A stretch of DNA of 64,000 nucleotides from Isoetes taiwanensis (taxonomy: Eukaryota; Streptophyta; Lycopodiopsida; Isoetales; Isoetaceae), in contig JAJEKV010000005.1 of the NCBI GenBank assembly GCA_021234155.1, positions 1,550,001 to 1,614,000 on the forward strand, in the 5' to 3' direction. The notes under the pieces were generated by a model. It did no database searches, was not told the origin of the DNA, and saw only the letters and a list, made by a program, of their open reading frames with translations. Of the stretch, positions 10,901-21,500 are shown piece after piece. Each line of letters begins with the position of its first letter. Position 1 is the first letter of the stretch. The position numbers and the translations under genes are program-made.

Positions 10901-13401
10901 AGGAAGGAAGGAAGTTTATTTTAACGTCCACGGAGGCCAGAGGCCTATGAGACGGTACATGCAGAGAACAGGCAAAAAAGCCAAAAACCTCAACACCAAA
11001 AACAAACAATGTAACTGTACAGTAGAACCCTACTAGCGGGATGAAAAAACCCCCACTTGGGAGGAAAAACCCTAACAGTAGGCTCTTAAATACCATGCCC
11101 CCGAAGAGCAAGTCTGACGGCCGAAATCTGCAGGATGTAAGCTCCCAGTCGCGCTACCATAGGTGATGCGAGTAACTGATGTAGCGGTGTGTCAGAGCAT
11201 CTAAGATCAGTGTGCCTTTGCTTTCGGACACGGGCATATCTTTGAGGCACCGGGGAGGGCATGGTGCTCATCCTCTATCACGTGCATCTCCACAACAGCG
11301 ACATATCCTCTCCTCCCCACAGGGATCCCGGTGCCCGCCATTCACCCCGTGACTGTTTCAATTACGAGGTAATGGGAACCCGTCCTTATGGCAGCAATAG
11401 CTCTCCGTTTCTTCCACAGAGATGTGTGCTTTCAAGCACCGATGGGGTCCATGCTCAAGGTCGGGATTAATGTCGAGTGTGATAGTTCTCTGTCTTGGGC
11501 TTTGCAAGAGTAGAGGCATCCACCGGGTGGCGGCATAGCCCGCATCCAATTGCCCATTCAGCGCATCGAGAATGCGCGATTGCCACCATCATTGGTAATC
11601 CATAGACCACCTCCTAAACTATCCCTTACGATTAACGCGTGCCATACCCTCTTATTGGGGGGCCTGCGTTAACAACACGGCTTTGTGGGGCAAGCGATGC
11701 TCATCCATCCCATCCACCTTATGGAAGCAAGTAAGATGCTGCGCATAGCGAATGTTGTAAAGGCGAACCCGTCTCATACAACAAAATGCGATGCGATGCG
11801 GTGTCCTTCACTCCCAAGCTATATGTCAAGAATGCTTTTTCGCACCCTTTCCAACCTATCCCCGCGTGTTTTGCTAGCTGCTTTGGGCCCCAAACCTCCA
11901 CCCCATATAGCGGCACCGGCTCGACCAAAGCCCTAAGCAGGTGTGCTCTCCTCCCCGATCCGAGAGATCTATCCCAAAACATCGTTTTGCCTTTGCATAT
12001 AAAGCCTTCCGGCGTACAGCGGCTCTCCTCTCCACACACTCATCCCACACATGTTAGTAGTGAAATCAATTCCCGGATACTTGAAGCTCGCACCATCTCC
12101 ACTTCACATCCCCCAGTAATATAACTTTCAGGGGATAGGGTGTTGCGAGGACGAGGATCGCGAAAGCTTAGTTTTGTGCAGTTCCTTTGTCATTCCCGTT
12201 GCCCCCGAGAACCCAATGAGGGCATCCAAATCTTCTTTGCATACTTCTGGCCGTGTGGGGGCTAGCAAAGCTACATCATCCGCATATAGTAACGGCTCCG
12301 CGAGGGTCGCCTCGATAATTGCACACCGGCTCCCCATGGTGCTGCATCCACATCTCAAGCTATCAGCGTTACAACCCAAAAGCGTTGGAGGCGGCCCGGG
12401 CAGCCCCGCTTAACTCCCATAGTGCTAGCTACCCGCCGATCTTCATAAGGCAGTGCAACATAAATCCCATCATAAAGCTGGTGCACCCCATTCTGCAACT
12501 CCTGTAGAACTCGCAATTCTTGCAACCTCTGCCACAGCATGTCCCTGGGGACGGTATCATATGCAGTCTTAAAATCTACAAAGCAGCAGTACAAGTCCTG
12601 TCGCGCATTCCGGCTTGCCTCCATCAACACTCTCAAAGTGAAGATATGGTCGGTCGTGGAGTGAGCTGGGCGAAAGCCTGCCTGGCCAATTGCCTGCACC
12701 TCTGCCTCCTCGGCCCACTTAGTGAGTTTCTTCTCCACCACCCCTGCTAGGAGCTTTGCAAACAGCGAGCTTACCATAATCATCCGGTAATTCGCCGGCT
12801 CATCCGTATTACCAGCTTTATGCACAGGAACAACCTTACTAACCATCCACTCCTGGGGGAGTCCCTCGCTCAGAGCCTGGTTAATGATCACCGTCAGGGG
12901 CCCTACCACAGATGGGCCACCCCATCTCAACATCTCGGCCTGCAGCCCCTGTAAATCCTTTGCCTTGCCATTCGCCAGGATGCACGAGACCTGTTGGACA
13001 TCCTCCCCGCGTGAGCTGCGGCACCTCTCCTACCTGATCTGGGACCCTGCATCGGCTCACGGGTCATATAACTCCTCATAAGCGGTGCATCCATTGCTCC
13101 ACACCCATTACCAGCCACCTGGCGCTTCTGGTATAACACCTTACGCCAAAAAGCTTTTGGCTCGCCATGAGCATGTCAAGCGAGCTCACGGGTTTTACGC
13201 CATGTACCTCCCCTTCTTGGCTTTTAGGAAGAGCTTATAGTCTTGTAGGGCCTGTGGCCACAACTGTGGATCTATGACCAAGCGCAGCTGGCTCTTTAGA
13301 GCCTTGCAATCAGCATCAAACCACGGGTTCTCAGGAAAATGCGCGGTGTCCCTCCTTGGAGGGCCCTTCACTGCAAAGGACAATAGGTGGCCAAACACCA
13401 T
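10901..13401 (-). mobile_element. LINE copy 2: decayed, minus-strand, 5'-truncated
   Basis: The longest open piece is 12933-12355 (192 codons) with the reverse-transcriptase finger and palm: VVPVHKAG, YRMIMVSS, QAGFRPAHSTTDHIF and LYCCFVDFKTAYDTVP. After a frameshift the YADD box follows at 12286-12275. 13401-13195 carries the upstream linker with FPENPWFDADCKAL; the endonuclease is absent, so the copy is 5'-truncated near 13400. The C-terminal zone (11549-11086) is heavily scrambled. The 3' end is 10956-10921, homologous to copies 1 and 3, followed at 10920-10901 by a TTCC-repeat tail rather than TATTC. Confidence 0.85.
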
Positions 13402-14267
13402 TTATCTTATATTATAATGTTTTGGTGTAAGTAGTGAACCGCGCCCTAAATTGGGCGGTCCAGATTTTGAGCTAAAAGATCAACGATCCAGATGCCTACC
13501 ATTGTTTTTCTTCGTCTCGCTATGCCGATTTAGGGTTCATGCAGTGAGGCATCTGCCCATAGTGTTCTGGAGCCACGGCAAAGAAAATCGTATTCTTTCC
13601 AACCATCAACGCTTGCCCTAGATTTTTTGAAGGCCGTTTAAGCAGGCCTAATGGTGGAGCTCTTGGTTATGGCGGCTCTGGGTTTTTTGGTGGTTGATTT
13701 TTTCATTTGGAGCTCTTGGATATGGCTCTCTTTCCCCTGCATCGAGCTATGGAAGAAGCTAAGAGGCGAGAGGCGAGTTTCGAACAAAGATTGCGGTATG
13801 CCAATTGCCCTCTAGGCGGCGGCTTAATCTAAAAACTATGGCCGGATATGGTAAATCGAGCATTTGAGCTAGGATCTTTTGAAAGAGATCTTTCTCTTAC
13901 ATTTTCTTACGCCTTTGCCAAATTGCTCTTTTTTTTAAGTGCATCCTGCATGGTAAGTTTTGGTTCCTTTCGAAAATGATCCTTTTCTTATGTTTTCTTC
14001 TGTTCACTACAAATAGATGCCACTAAATTATCATCTTTAATCTTCATGCAGTAAGGAAAATTTGCCCGGGTGCTCCATCAATTCAGTATCTTCTTGCTGA
14101 GCCATAGAACCCAGTGTTCTTGCTGAGTTGCTTGGTAAGATGATTTGCTTGGAATACCGTCAAATTTTATTATGACAACGTGGGACAAGTTAAAGTGTCA
14201 CTGGAGTTTGAGATTGTTTGAGTTTGGATATCTTGCAATTTGTGCAAGATACCCTCAAATACAATTT
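13402..14267. other. Gene-free spacer between LINE copy 2 and the EPSPS fragment
   Basis: No coding region supported. 13600-13850 is relatively rich in short G/T tracts and could be leader or intron sequence of the adjoining EPSPS fragment, but I cannot show it. Confidence 0.4.
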
Positions 14268-14636
14268 GCAGAGCAGCAGTTGCTTCAACTGAAGGAAACA
14301 GACCGAAGCTCCATGAGTTCAGGCTTGCTCTACGCCTTCTGGCTGCCCTCTCAGAGGTATGTGTTTAGCATAAATGGGATCTCTACATACTATTGTTCTT
14401 GGGTATTGAGTTGAATATTCTTTCATGTTCAGTCATGTAATCATAGATAACTGGATAGTCAATTTTCTTATACCGCTGTTATATCTAATTTAATGTATTT
14501 TGATACAGGGGACTACGTTGGTGGAAAACCTTCTTGATAGTGATGATGTTCGCTACATGATAGGTGCACTTCAAAAAACTAGGATTAGATGTTGTGCTTT
14601 GCAATAATGGACAAGCAAAATAGAATGCTATGCAGG
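14268..14636 (+). pseudogene. EPSP synthase (3-phosphoshikimate 1-carboxyvinyltransferase) gene fragment
   Basis: The intact enzyme makes EPSP from shikimate-3-phosphate and PEP in the plastid shikimate pathway. Here two exon pieces remain. The first (14268-14356) reads RAAVASTEGNRPK, then a short stretch ending LLAALSE; the usual PGSKSLSN substrate loop is lost by deletion or scrambling. The second (14509 to about 14636) reads GTTLVENLLDSDDVRYMIGAL, with a frameshift near 14575 and a stop soon after. They are separated by a GT-AG intron (14357-14508) at the AALSE|GTT position I recall for plant EPSPS intron 1. Because the intron is kept, this is a DNA-level duplicate and not a retrocopy. It is flanked by LINE and copia debris. 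The rest of the gene is missing. Confidence 0.75.
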
Positions 14637-14689
14637 TCTGTGTCTCGAAGTATCTTGAATTTGAACATCTGAATCCTTCGGCTAATTCC

Positions 14690-15056
14690 TTGCCATTCAG
14701 CTCCAATGTAATTCTTAATGGTGAGAATTACAACACTTGGGATGGGGATGAAAGAACTTCTCCCTGTTCTTAATGGGAATTGAACATAGAAAAGAATGAT
14801 AAGCCCTTAGCTTCTTACTATGAGAAGCACGGTGCTATGTTTAAGCTTTGTGTATAATCAGGAGGCCTAGGGATACCCTGAAGGAGGAGACTTATCCAGT
14901 GCTCCAAACATTGGGAAGTTATAGTATAATCCAAAAAATGGTTGGGCCAACTTGCTGCACTTGGGGATATCATCTCAGAGAGGAACATTACTCTGCTGCA
15001 GCAACCTTAAACCGTTTGATACTCTGGAAAATGACGTTAGGTACATATAATTGGTA
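14690..15056 (+). pseudogene. Ty1-copia gag relic
   Basis: A broken reading frame retains NGENYNTW (from 14717), a KNDKPLASYYEKHGAMFK stretch, and LAALGDIISERNITLL followed by FDTLEND. These match the order and wording of copia Gag (UBN2/DUF4219-like) proteins. Several stops and frameshifts interrupt it, and no LTR was found nearby. Not alignable by eye to the gag at 28180. Confidence 0.5.
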
Positions 15057-15078
15057 AAGTCATTTACATTCACTATTG

Positions 15079-15252
15079 CAGATTTTAGTGTTGAAACAGG
15101 TGCTCTCGAGGCTGATCGAGTTCATCCTTATTGAATCATACAAGATACTGATCTGTCATCCGCAAGAATCTCATTTGAAGGATCCCAAGAAAAAGGCATT
15201 ACGGCATAAGGAAGGGAGAAGGTGGCTCAAATGAAACTGATAGCTAGGTTAC
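15079..15252 (+). pseudogene. Unrecognised coding-like block, copy A (copy B at 17198-17275)
   Basis: After an acceptor-like CACTATTGCAG the frame is open for about 30 codons (ILVLKQVLSRLIEFILIE...), then HPQESHLKDPKKK and, after a small frame change, VAQMKLIAR. A second copy beyond the LINE reads YPQESHVKDPKGKIHLAQMKLSA. Conservation at the residue level suggests a once-coding duplicate. I do not know the family. Confidence 0.35.
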
Positions 15253-15344
15253 AATATTTAATTTCCTGATTTGTACAATGGTTTTAATGGCTAAGATATT
15301 TTGAGGCAGACTCATATTTTGGAACTTTAGGGGTTGGAGTAGTT

Positions 15345-17191
15345 CATCCAACTGTCTTTGCCAAGTTGCTTGCCGGGATTCTTGAGCGGCGATTGACACT
15401 TTGGGCAGAGGATGGAGAAGTGCGGGCTCTCACGCAGGCAGGCTTCCGCCCCCAGCATTCTACTATTGACCATATCTTCACTCTGCGAACACTCAGAGAG
15501 GATAGCCGGAATCGACGCCAGAATCTGTACTGTTGCTTTGTGGATTTCGCAAAGGCTTTTGACACAGTGCCTCGGGATAAGTTGTGGGATAGATTGGGGC
15601 GACTAGGGACCCCGTCGACTTGCGAGAATGCTATATCTGAGACTATCTGAGGCTTGCTCCGGGTCTCTCACCGCCGGAGTCCGTTGTTAGTAGCATTGGG
15701 GTCGCCGGGCTGCCCTCTATCCCCGACGCTCTTGGCTTGTACATTGACCCGGTTAGAAGAATGGCTAGGCGAGCACCGGGGGGCGCCGATTGATGCACCA
15801 CATAATCCGGCAACTCATATATCTTGATGATGTTGACTCGCTTTCATATACCCGGAGGATATGCAGCGCCACTGGGCGCTTTGGACACTTTTACGCCAAT
15901 TCACCGACATGAGAGTTAACTTGGCCAAGACAAAGGGTGTCTTTGGTCCCATCATCCGGCACCCATGCCTTCCCTCATTCACTTACCGAGGCGGTGGTGG
16001 AGATGGCTCGATTTTATAAGTATTTGGGCATTGAGTTTTCTACTACCACACCTTTGGGATGCATCCATCGGGTTACGGGTTATTGCGGTTTGGAAAGCCA
16101 CAAGATGCAATGCAAAACAACAAACAAAGGCGGGCTGTATGCATGGGGTCACCGGGCACACTTGTTCGGGGCCTTGGTTGAGCAAACCCTCCCTCTATGG
16201 GGCGAAGTGTGTGACGGCGTTATATCTCTCACCACTTGGAACGATCTAGAGCAGTCTGAGAGGCCTTCTTGGCGGAACACGGGAGTGAAATCCACGATCC
16301 CCATATCGATTTTGCTCGGGAGGCAGGCTTCCTTCCATTCTGAGAGGGCTGCTTGGCTGAACGCCACATTATTTACTTCGAGAGGTGGTGGCTATGGATG
16401 AAGCCGGTGCCCAACCTTGCTTTGGCGGTGGCGATGGGCCCTGGCGACTCAAAAGCCCGCTTGGAAAGACAAAGAAAGCCCGTGGTTCGCTATGGAATGT
16501 GCGGGCACACGATGTGGACCGTGCATACCTGCGAAGGAACCTTGGCGCCTTGAAGCGGTGCTTGGATGCTTGCTTCATGGCCAAGCTTTGGGATCTGAGG
16601 CCACATCACATGTCAAGGTGGCAAATTATCGACAACGGTTAATCCCATGCTCACGAGGGGCCCACACCACTACGTGCACCCATCTACCCATGAAAAAGCG
16701 CCCGGTGATTGCTTCCATTCGCCTGCAGTGCACACCACCTCCGCATTGAGGCGAGGGAGATGGATTCGGGCCGCGTGAGGGCGAGTCTGTCAATGCCGTC
16801 AGCGTGGCATTGAGGATGAAAGTCACGCCCTCGGGCTGTCCGTGATGAGCATATCCTGGCTCGGTATGCTCGGTTAGTTGTGCCCCATCGGGCCTTGCAT
16901 GAGCTCTTGACACGGCCTCACGTAGGCTTGTTGGGATCGTACCTCCGGAGGTAATGGATCACGGACTTCGATTATGCCCCCCGTCCGGGCATTAACCTCG
17001 GTACCGCACTTGTGATTATGTATATAAGCGTGCGGTATGTCGGCATCCTTATTGCTACTAAGGTTTTCCCAGAAAACCCTTGGTGGGGGTTTTAATCACG
17101 GTAGTGTCACGCCAGTTTGCTCTCTCTCTTTGTACTTGGGTCCCATAGGCCAGTTGGTCTCCGTGGACGGTAAAATCATATTCTATTCTAT
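15345..17191 (+). mobile_element. LINE copy 3: decayed, 5'-truncated
   Basis: Homology begins inside the reverse transcriptase (FAKLLAGILERRL from about 15355) and is open to 15650, with QAGFRPQHSTIDHIF and CCFVDFAKAFDTVP. The YLDD box is at 15819-15830 in another frame. The thumb and C-terminal regions are spread over three frames up to about 16900. The 3' UTR ends GTCCCATAGGCC and TCCGTGGACGGT (17140-17171), then a short TATTC tail (17178-17191). It lacks the endonuclease and the first RT blocks. Same family as copies 1 and 2 and opposite in orientation to copy 2. Confidence 0.82.
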
Positions 17192-17197
17192 CATAAG

Positions 17198-17275
17198 ATA
17201 TGTGTTATCCACAGGAATCCCATGTAAAGGATCCCAAGGGAAAGATACACTTGGCACAAATGAAACTGTCAGCAG
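17198..17275 (+). pseudogene. Unrecognised coding-like block, copy B
   Basis: Begins immediately after the LINE tail and matches 15140-15245: GGATCCCAAG plus CAAATGAAACTG anchors, about 22 bases shorter. Frame reads YPQESHVKDPKGKIHLAQMK. Too diverged from copy A to be a target-site duplication. Confidence 0.4.
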
Positions 17276-17516
17276 GTTCAGGATGAAAACATTTTCGTGT
17301 GACCACATTCTTTAGTTTAGATATATGCTGTCCTGCTATTTTTACTGACATATTCCATTTGTATAGACATTATAGATTTCTTAATCCTCAATAACTTAGC
17401 ATTGAAGTTTTTAGACATTAACGAGACGTAACATATATTTCAGAGCTGGAGTGCGAGATGATCACAGACAACCTAAAGTCATTTTTGAGTTTGACATTGC
17501 ATAGGTTCACCCCATA

Positions 17517-17690
17517 CGTCTAAATCAACACAAAACAATTTCGTACCCTAAACCATAGATGTAAATCAATACAAAACAATTTCGTACCCCAAACTAACAA
17601 AAAACAATTTCCTGCCCTAAACCATAGATGTAAATCAACACAAAACAATTTCGTACCCCAAACCATACGTGTAAATCAACACAAAACAAT
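17517..17690. repeat. Tandem minisatellite, about 42-bp unit, four copies
   Basis: Units contain GTAAATCAACACAAAACAAT then TTCGTACCCCAAACCATA. Four copies with small differences; the last is cut off before a T-run at 17693. Confidence 0.85.
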
Positions 17691-17837
17691 CCTTTTTTTT
17701 TTTGCCTTGGAGATGGCGTGAATAGTTGGGGTTTGTATATGCATAGAAAAGCTAGGAAATTTCATTACAAAAAGGCAAGCAATTTCATAGGGCCATAATT
17801 GTCATGACACAGAACCGTAAATGAATGACATAGAATT

Positions 17838-18072
17838 CCGATCTAAAATCAACACTTAAGAGTTGGCAGAGATACAATGCAGTAGAACGAGACGAAATCA
17901 AACACTACATTTGTAGAACCATGAGCTCACAAGATTTCTCTATATTAGTATCCTATCTAAAATCAACATTAACAGTTGGCGGGGATCAAGTACAATAAAC
18001 TATAGTAGAACAAGACGAAAATAAAACACTACATATGTAGAAGTATGAGCTCACGAGATTTCTCTATATTAG
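17838..18072. repeat. Two-copy tandem duplication, about 117-bp unit
   Basis: 17838-17950 and 17954-18072 both run from ATCTAAAATCAACA through GTAGAACRAGACGAAA to GAGCTCACRAGATTTCTC and TATATTAG. The second copy differs by scattered substitutions and a short insertion. Lies about 0.5 kb upstream of the ALF4-type gene. Confidence 0.85.
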
Positions 18073-18546
18073 AACGGTGAAAGTATGATATTCTATTCTC
18101 ACCTAAATACAAGCCCCATAAACACGAACCACATATAGCCCAGCAACGTTAGAGGCTTGGTTTTCTATTTCTCAATGATTATACTCTCCCGTTTGGGTGT
18201 CCATTAAAAGAAGGTACGTATATTTCGAGCCAATCCTTTAAAAGGTGTGTATAAATGCAAAAAGAAGAGATCAATTCCTCCAATATATACAAAAAAGCGA
18301 ACTATTATGTATAACGATGTGTTTCCAACTTTGCCCATGAATTTCCATATTAGAACGAAGAAGATGTGAAGATTATAATATATCCCAAGTGAAGCTTATC
18401 TAAAGATTACAAAGTTACGTTATGCCCCGCTCTCCAATTAGCTACATATATCAACTTATGCCCGTGACTTTTCGAAATAGGACTACCGTGGAAAAAGGGC
18501 CTCGTTTAAAACCGGAACTAGTGAATTTGGCAGAGCTGAGGCTTTG
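18073..18546. other. 5' flank of the ALF4-type gene
   Basis: No other gene. This interval should include the promoter and 5' UTR; no TATA box or defined motif stands out enough to call. Confidence 0.4.
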
Positions 18547-21500
18547 ATGGAAGGACGAACCGATTCCTTTTCTCGTCAGTTGAGGGATGCTTTCACTCAA
18601 TTTTGCGAGGTTTGTAGTCGGTATATCATTATGAAATGAGTTGCATGAATTGTTTTAATTGCAAAAACCACTCTCTCTCTTGAGGATCCGCTTTATCAGT
18701 CAATTTATGGCTAATCTATCCATTTCTTAGGACGGAGAGAATGAACAAGCGTCACATCAGTTTCTGTGGATACTAAATACTACATTGACGAGCTACCATC
18801 CAGGACAAGAAACTCGCGAATTTCAAACTGTCTGTGAGGAAGTATTAAGAGAAGCTGTGCAATGCATCCATACATCAAATCCCTGTATCCAGGTTTGTAT
18901 GTGAGAAGTTGGCGCAATATCTCACAATGCTTTTAAAGGAAATGCAACTCTCTTCTGAAGTGGGTACTTTATGGATGACATCAGACACTTTTGGATCATA
19001 TAGGGATGGAGCTTCCCAATGTGGTTGTAAAGTTCTCATCCATCTCGGAAGCCTGCAAAGAGGCTTGCATCGATATTATTAACTACCTATCTACATCTTG
19101 CAATGCTCGAGAGATGTTCACTGCATTTATGGAGGTATGCATTGTTGCCACAAATTGAGCAATTAAAAAATCCTTAACTTAAGGCTTCACCGCATTCCAA
19201 GATTATTTTCCATCAGTTTTAGGTGTATTTTGTTTATAAATAATGAGCATGTTTGAAATGTATTGCACATGAGTGCTAAACCGAAGGACCTAACCACTCT
19301 TTAAGATGCTCATTTAACCACTCTCTCTATTCAAAAGTGAGCTTGTAGTTGAAAGTCCTCAGATGAAAATTGGTCTTTGGCAATACGCCATCTTAAAAAT
19401 GTCGAGTGAGGAACATGGAAATGTGAGGTTGACCAAATGTGCAAAGTAGGAGCAGAGGTTGGAAAATATCTGGACTCCAAAAACAAACAGCTGACAGCCG
19501 TAGATGTGTTTTGGTTTGAACAGAGTGTTGGAAGTGTAGATAAGGGGCATGGAAATGGTTTTAGCTCGGTGGTAGAGCTCTTTGGTTACAAGCAAGATTG
19601 ATATCCATCCATTTTGGCAATCTCCCTGGCGCAAATGAGGAATGAAAAAGGCTTAAGTGATGTGCCCATTTATAGCCCTATTTCAGGGATGCAATGCCAT
19701 GGGAATCTCGTTATGTGCAGTAATATCATAAAATGGTACAGTTAATAATTATGGCCATCTTTGGCAAAATATAGGCCACCGTTTTTCAGTTATAATGGGA
19801 TTAGTTGCCTCATGTTTGTTTCTACGCATTCGCTTTTTCATTGCCATAAATGTATTCTTTTCAGAAGCAATGCTTGTAACATCGTGATGCTCACATACTG
19901 CAGGGCATAAATATGTTTACTTCTTCCAACAATTTGGACTCGTGCTTACCGCTTTTGCATGGGATATCTCTGGGTATGAATGCATATGTTTGAGTTACAT
20001 TACTGAGCTCTGTCTCTATTACTTGGAAAGATAGAAAATGGTTAAGCTTTTGCCATTCCATTGGCAATGTGTTTCTTTGACATGTGTGCTAATCCTGAAA
20101 CTGTAGATATCGGGCGCTTAGCATATTTAGTTAGGATATGATAAACTTCCAAGAGACACAAGTATGAGTGTCTTTCCAATGGTTAATAGGACTTCAATGG
20201 CTTCCGACCTTTCCAACATCTTTAGTCCGCGAGAATGGCAGCCTGTAATAATTCTTTAAGCTCCTTACTGCTTTAATTTTTGTTAATTGAACAAGGGGAT
20301 TGTTTAGTCAAAGGTCAGGATTTGTCACTTTTGTCACATAAGACAGTCAGTAGGTTCATGAGTTTAGAAAACAACAGTATTGAAGAAGCCCCCCTTTTTT
20401 TTTGCAGTTCTTCGACGGATTCATAGACATCGGGCTGAGTTTATACGGGAAGCTTTGCCAGGACTATTAAAACTAGCTTGCCTAGCTGCCAATGACGAGT
20501 CTTTGCTTACCGATGAGGATGGTAGTCCCAACCCTGAGGAGAATGGTAGTCTCAAGCCAGAGGAGATCTTCAAAGAGCTTTTGTCGGTGGGCCAAATGTT
20601 GAAAATGATCTGCCAGGATGAAAAGGTAGTCCATAAAAGATTAAGTTAAAGATGCTTTTGTCTGGAGGTAACCCAGGGTCCTTGCATGTTGCTATGCAGC
20701 AGTCTGAGAAGTCAAAAGAACATATTCGTCACTACATAGCAGGCTATATTTTGCAGTTCCTGGTGGGAGTTCCTATAAAATTGGCCTGTGTGGAGATAGT
20801 GCTTATTATATGTAACATGCCTTATGGTCAATCAAGTGGAATGATGATTTGCAGGCTGCAGTTGGAAAAAGTTCTACATGCATGGATGCAATAAACATGC
20901 ACCAAGTTTTTGAATTACTCCAGTTTTGCAATATCACTTTTGCTATGCTTCTATATGGGAACCTTTATGATGAGCTTGACAATGGTAAACCCTTGAAATT
21001 GGAACATTTTGAGCTTTACAAAAGCCTCATATACGACTTTATACTTGCAGAAGATGATGGAAAGAAGAAAATGATAGAAATTGATAAAGGAGCTATTTTA
21101 ACTGGTAAGAGCACTCTACTGTAGGCATTTGACACCATTGGCTTAAAATATTTGACAGTGTCTTTCTTTTCTCTTGCTTGTGTTTGGTATCTGCAGTTTA
21201 TTGGATGCTGAGTGATAACAGAGTATCCTTGTCCAAGTTTCAGTTGCCTCCACATGCATTGCTGCGGGCTTTGAATAGAATAAAGAGCCTATTCATGGTT
21301 TCTACTACAGGCTTTTCATGGGAATTAGCATCCAAGGGTGTGCATATTATGAACATGCTTCTTGAAGCGTTCAGCGGATGCCATGTCATCAAGCAAAATG
21401 GTGAAATTATGCTGCCAAGTATCATGCCGGCCGTGCAAGTAGAGCTCCTTCATTTTTAATTATGATTATATTGATAATGATGGCGAAATTGATTTTAGGG

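Noticed and set aside
17517-18072. Regularly spaced repeats that could suggest a CRISPR-like array
   Set aside because: Units are contiguous minisatellite copies without unique spacers, in a eukaryotic genome.
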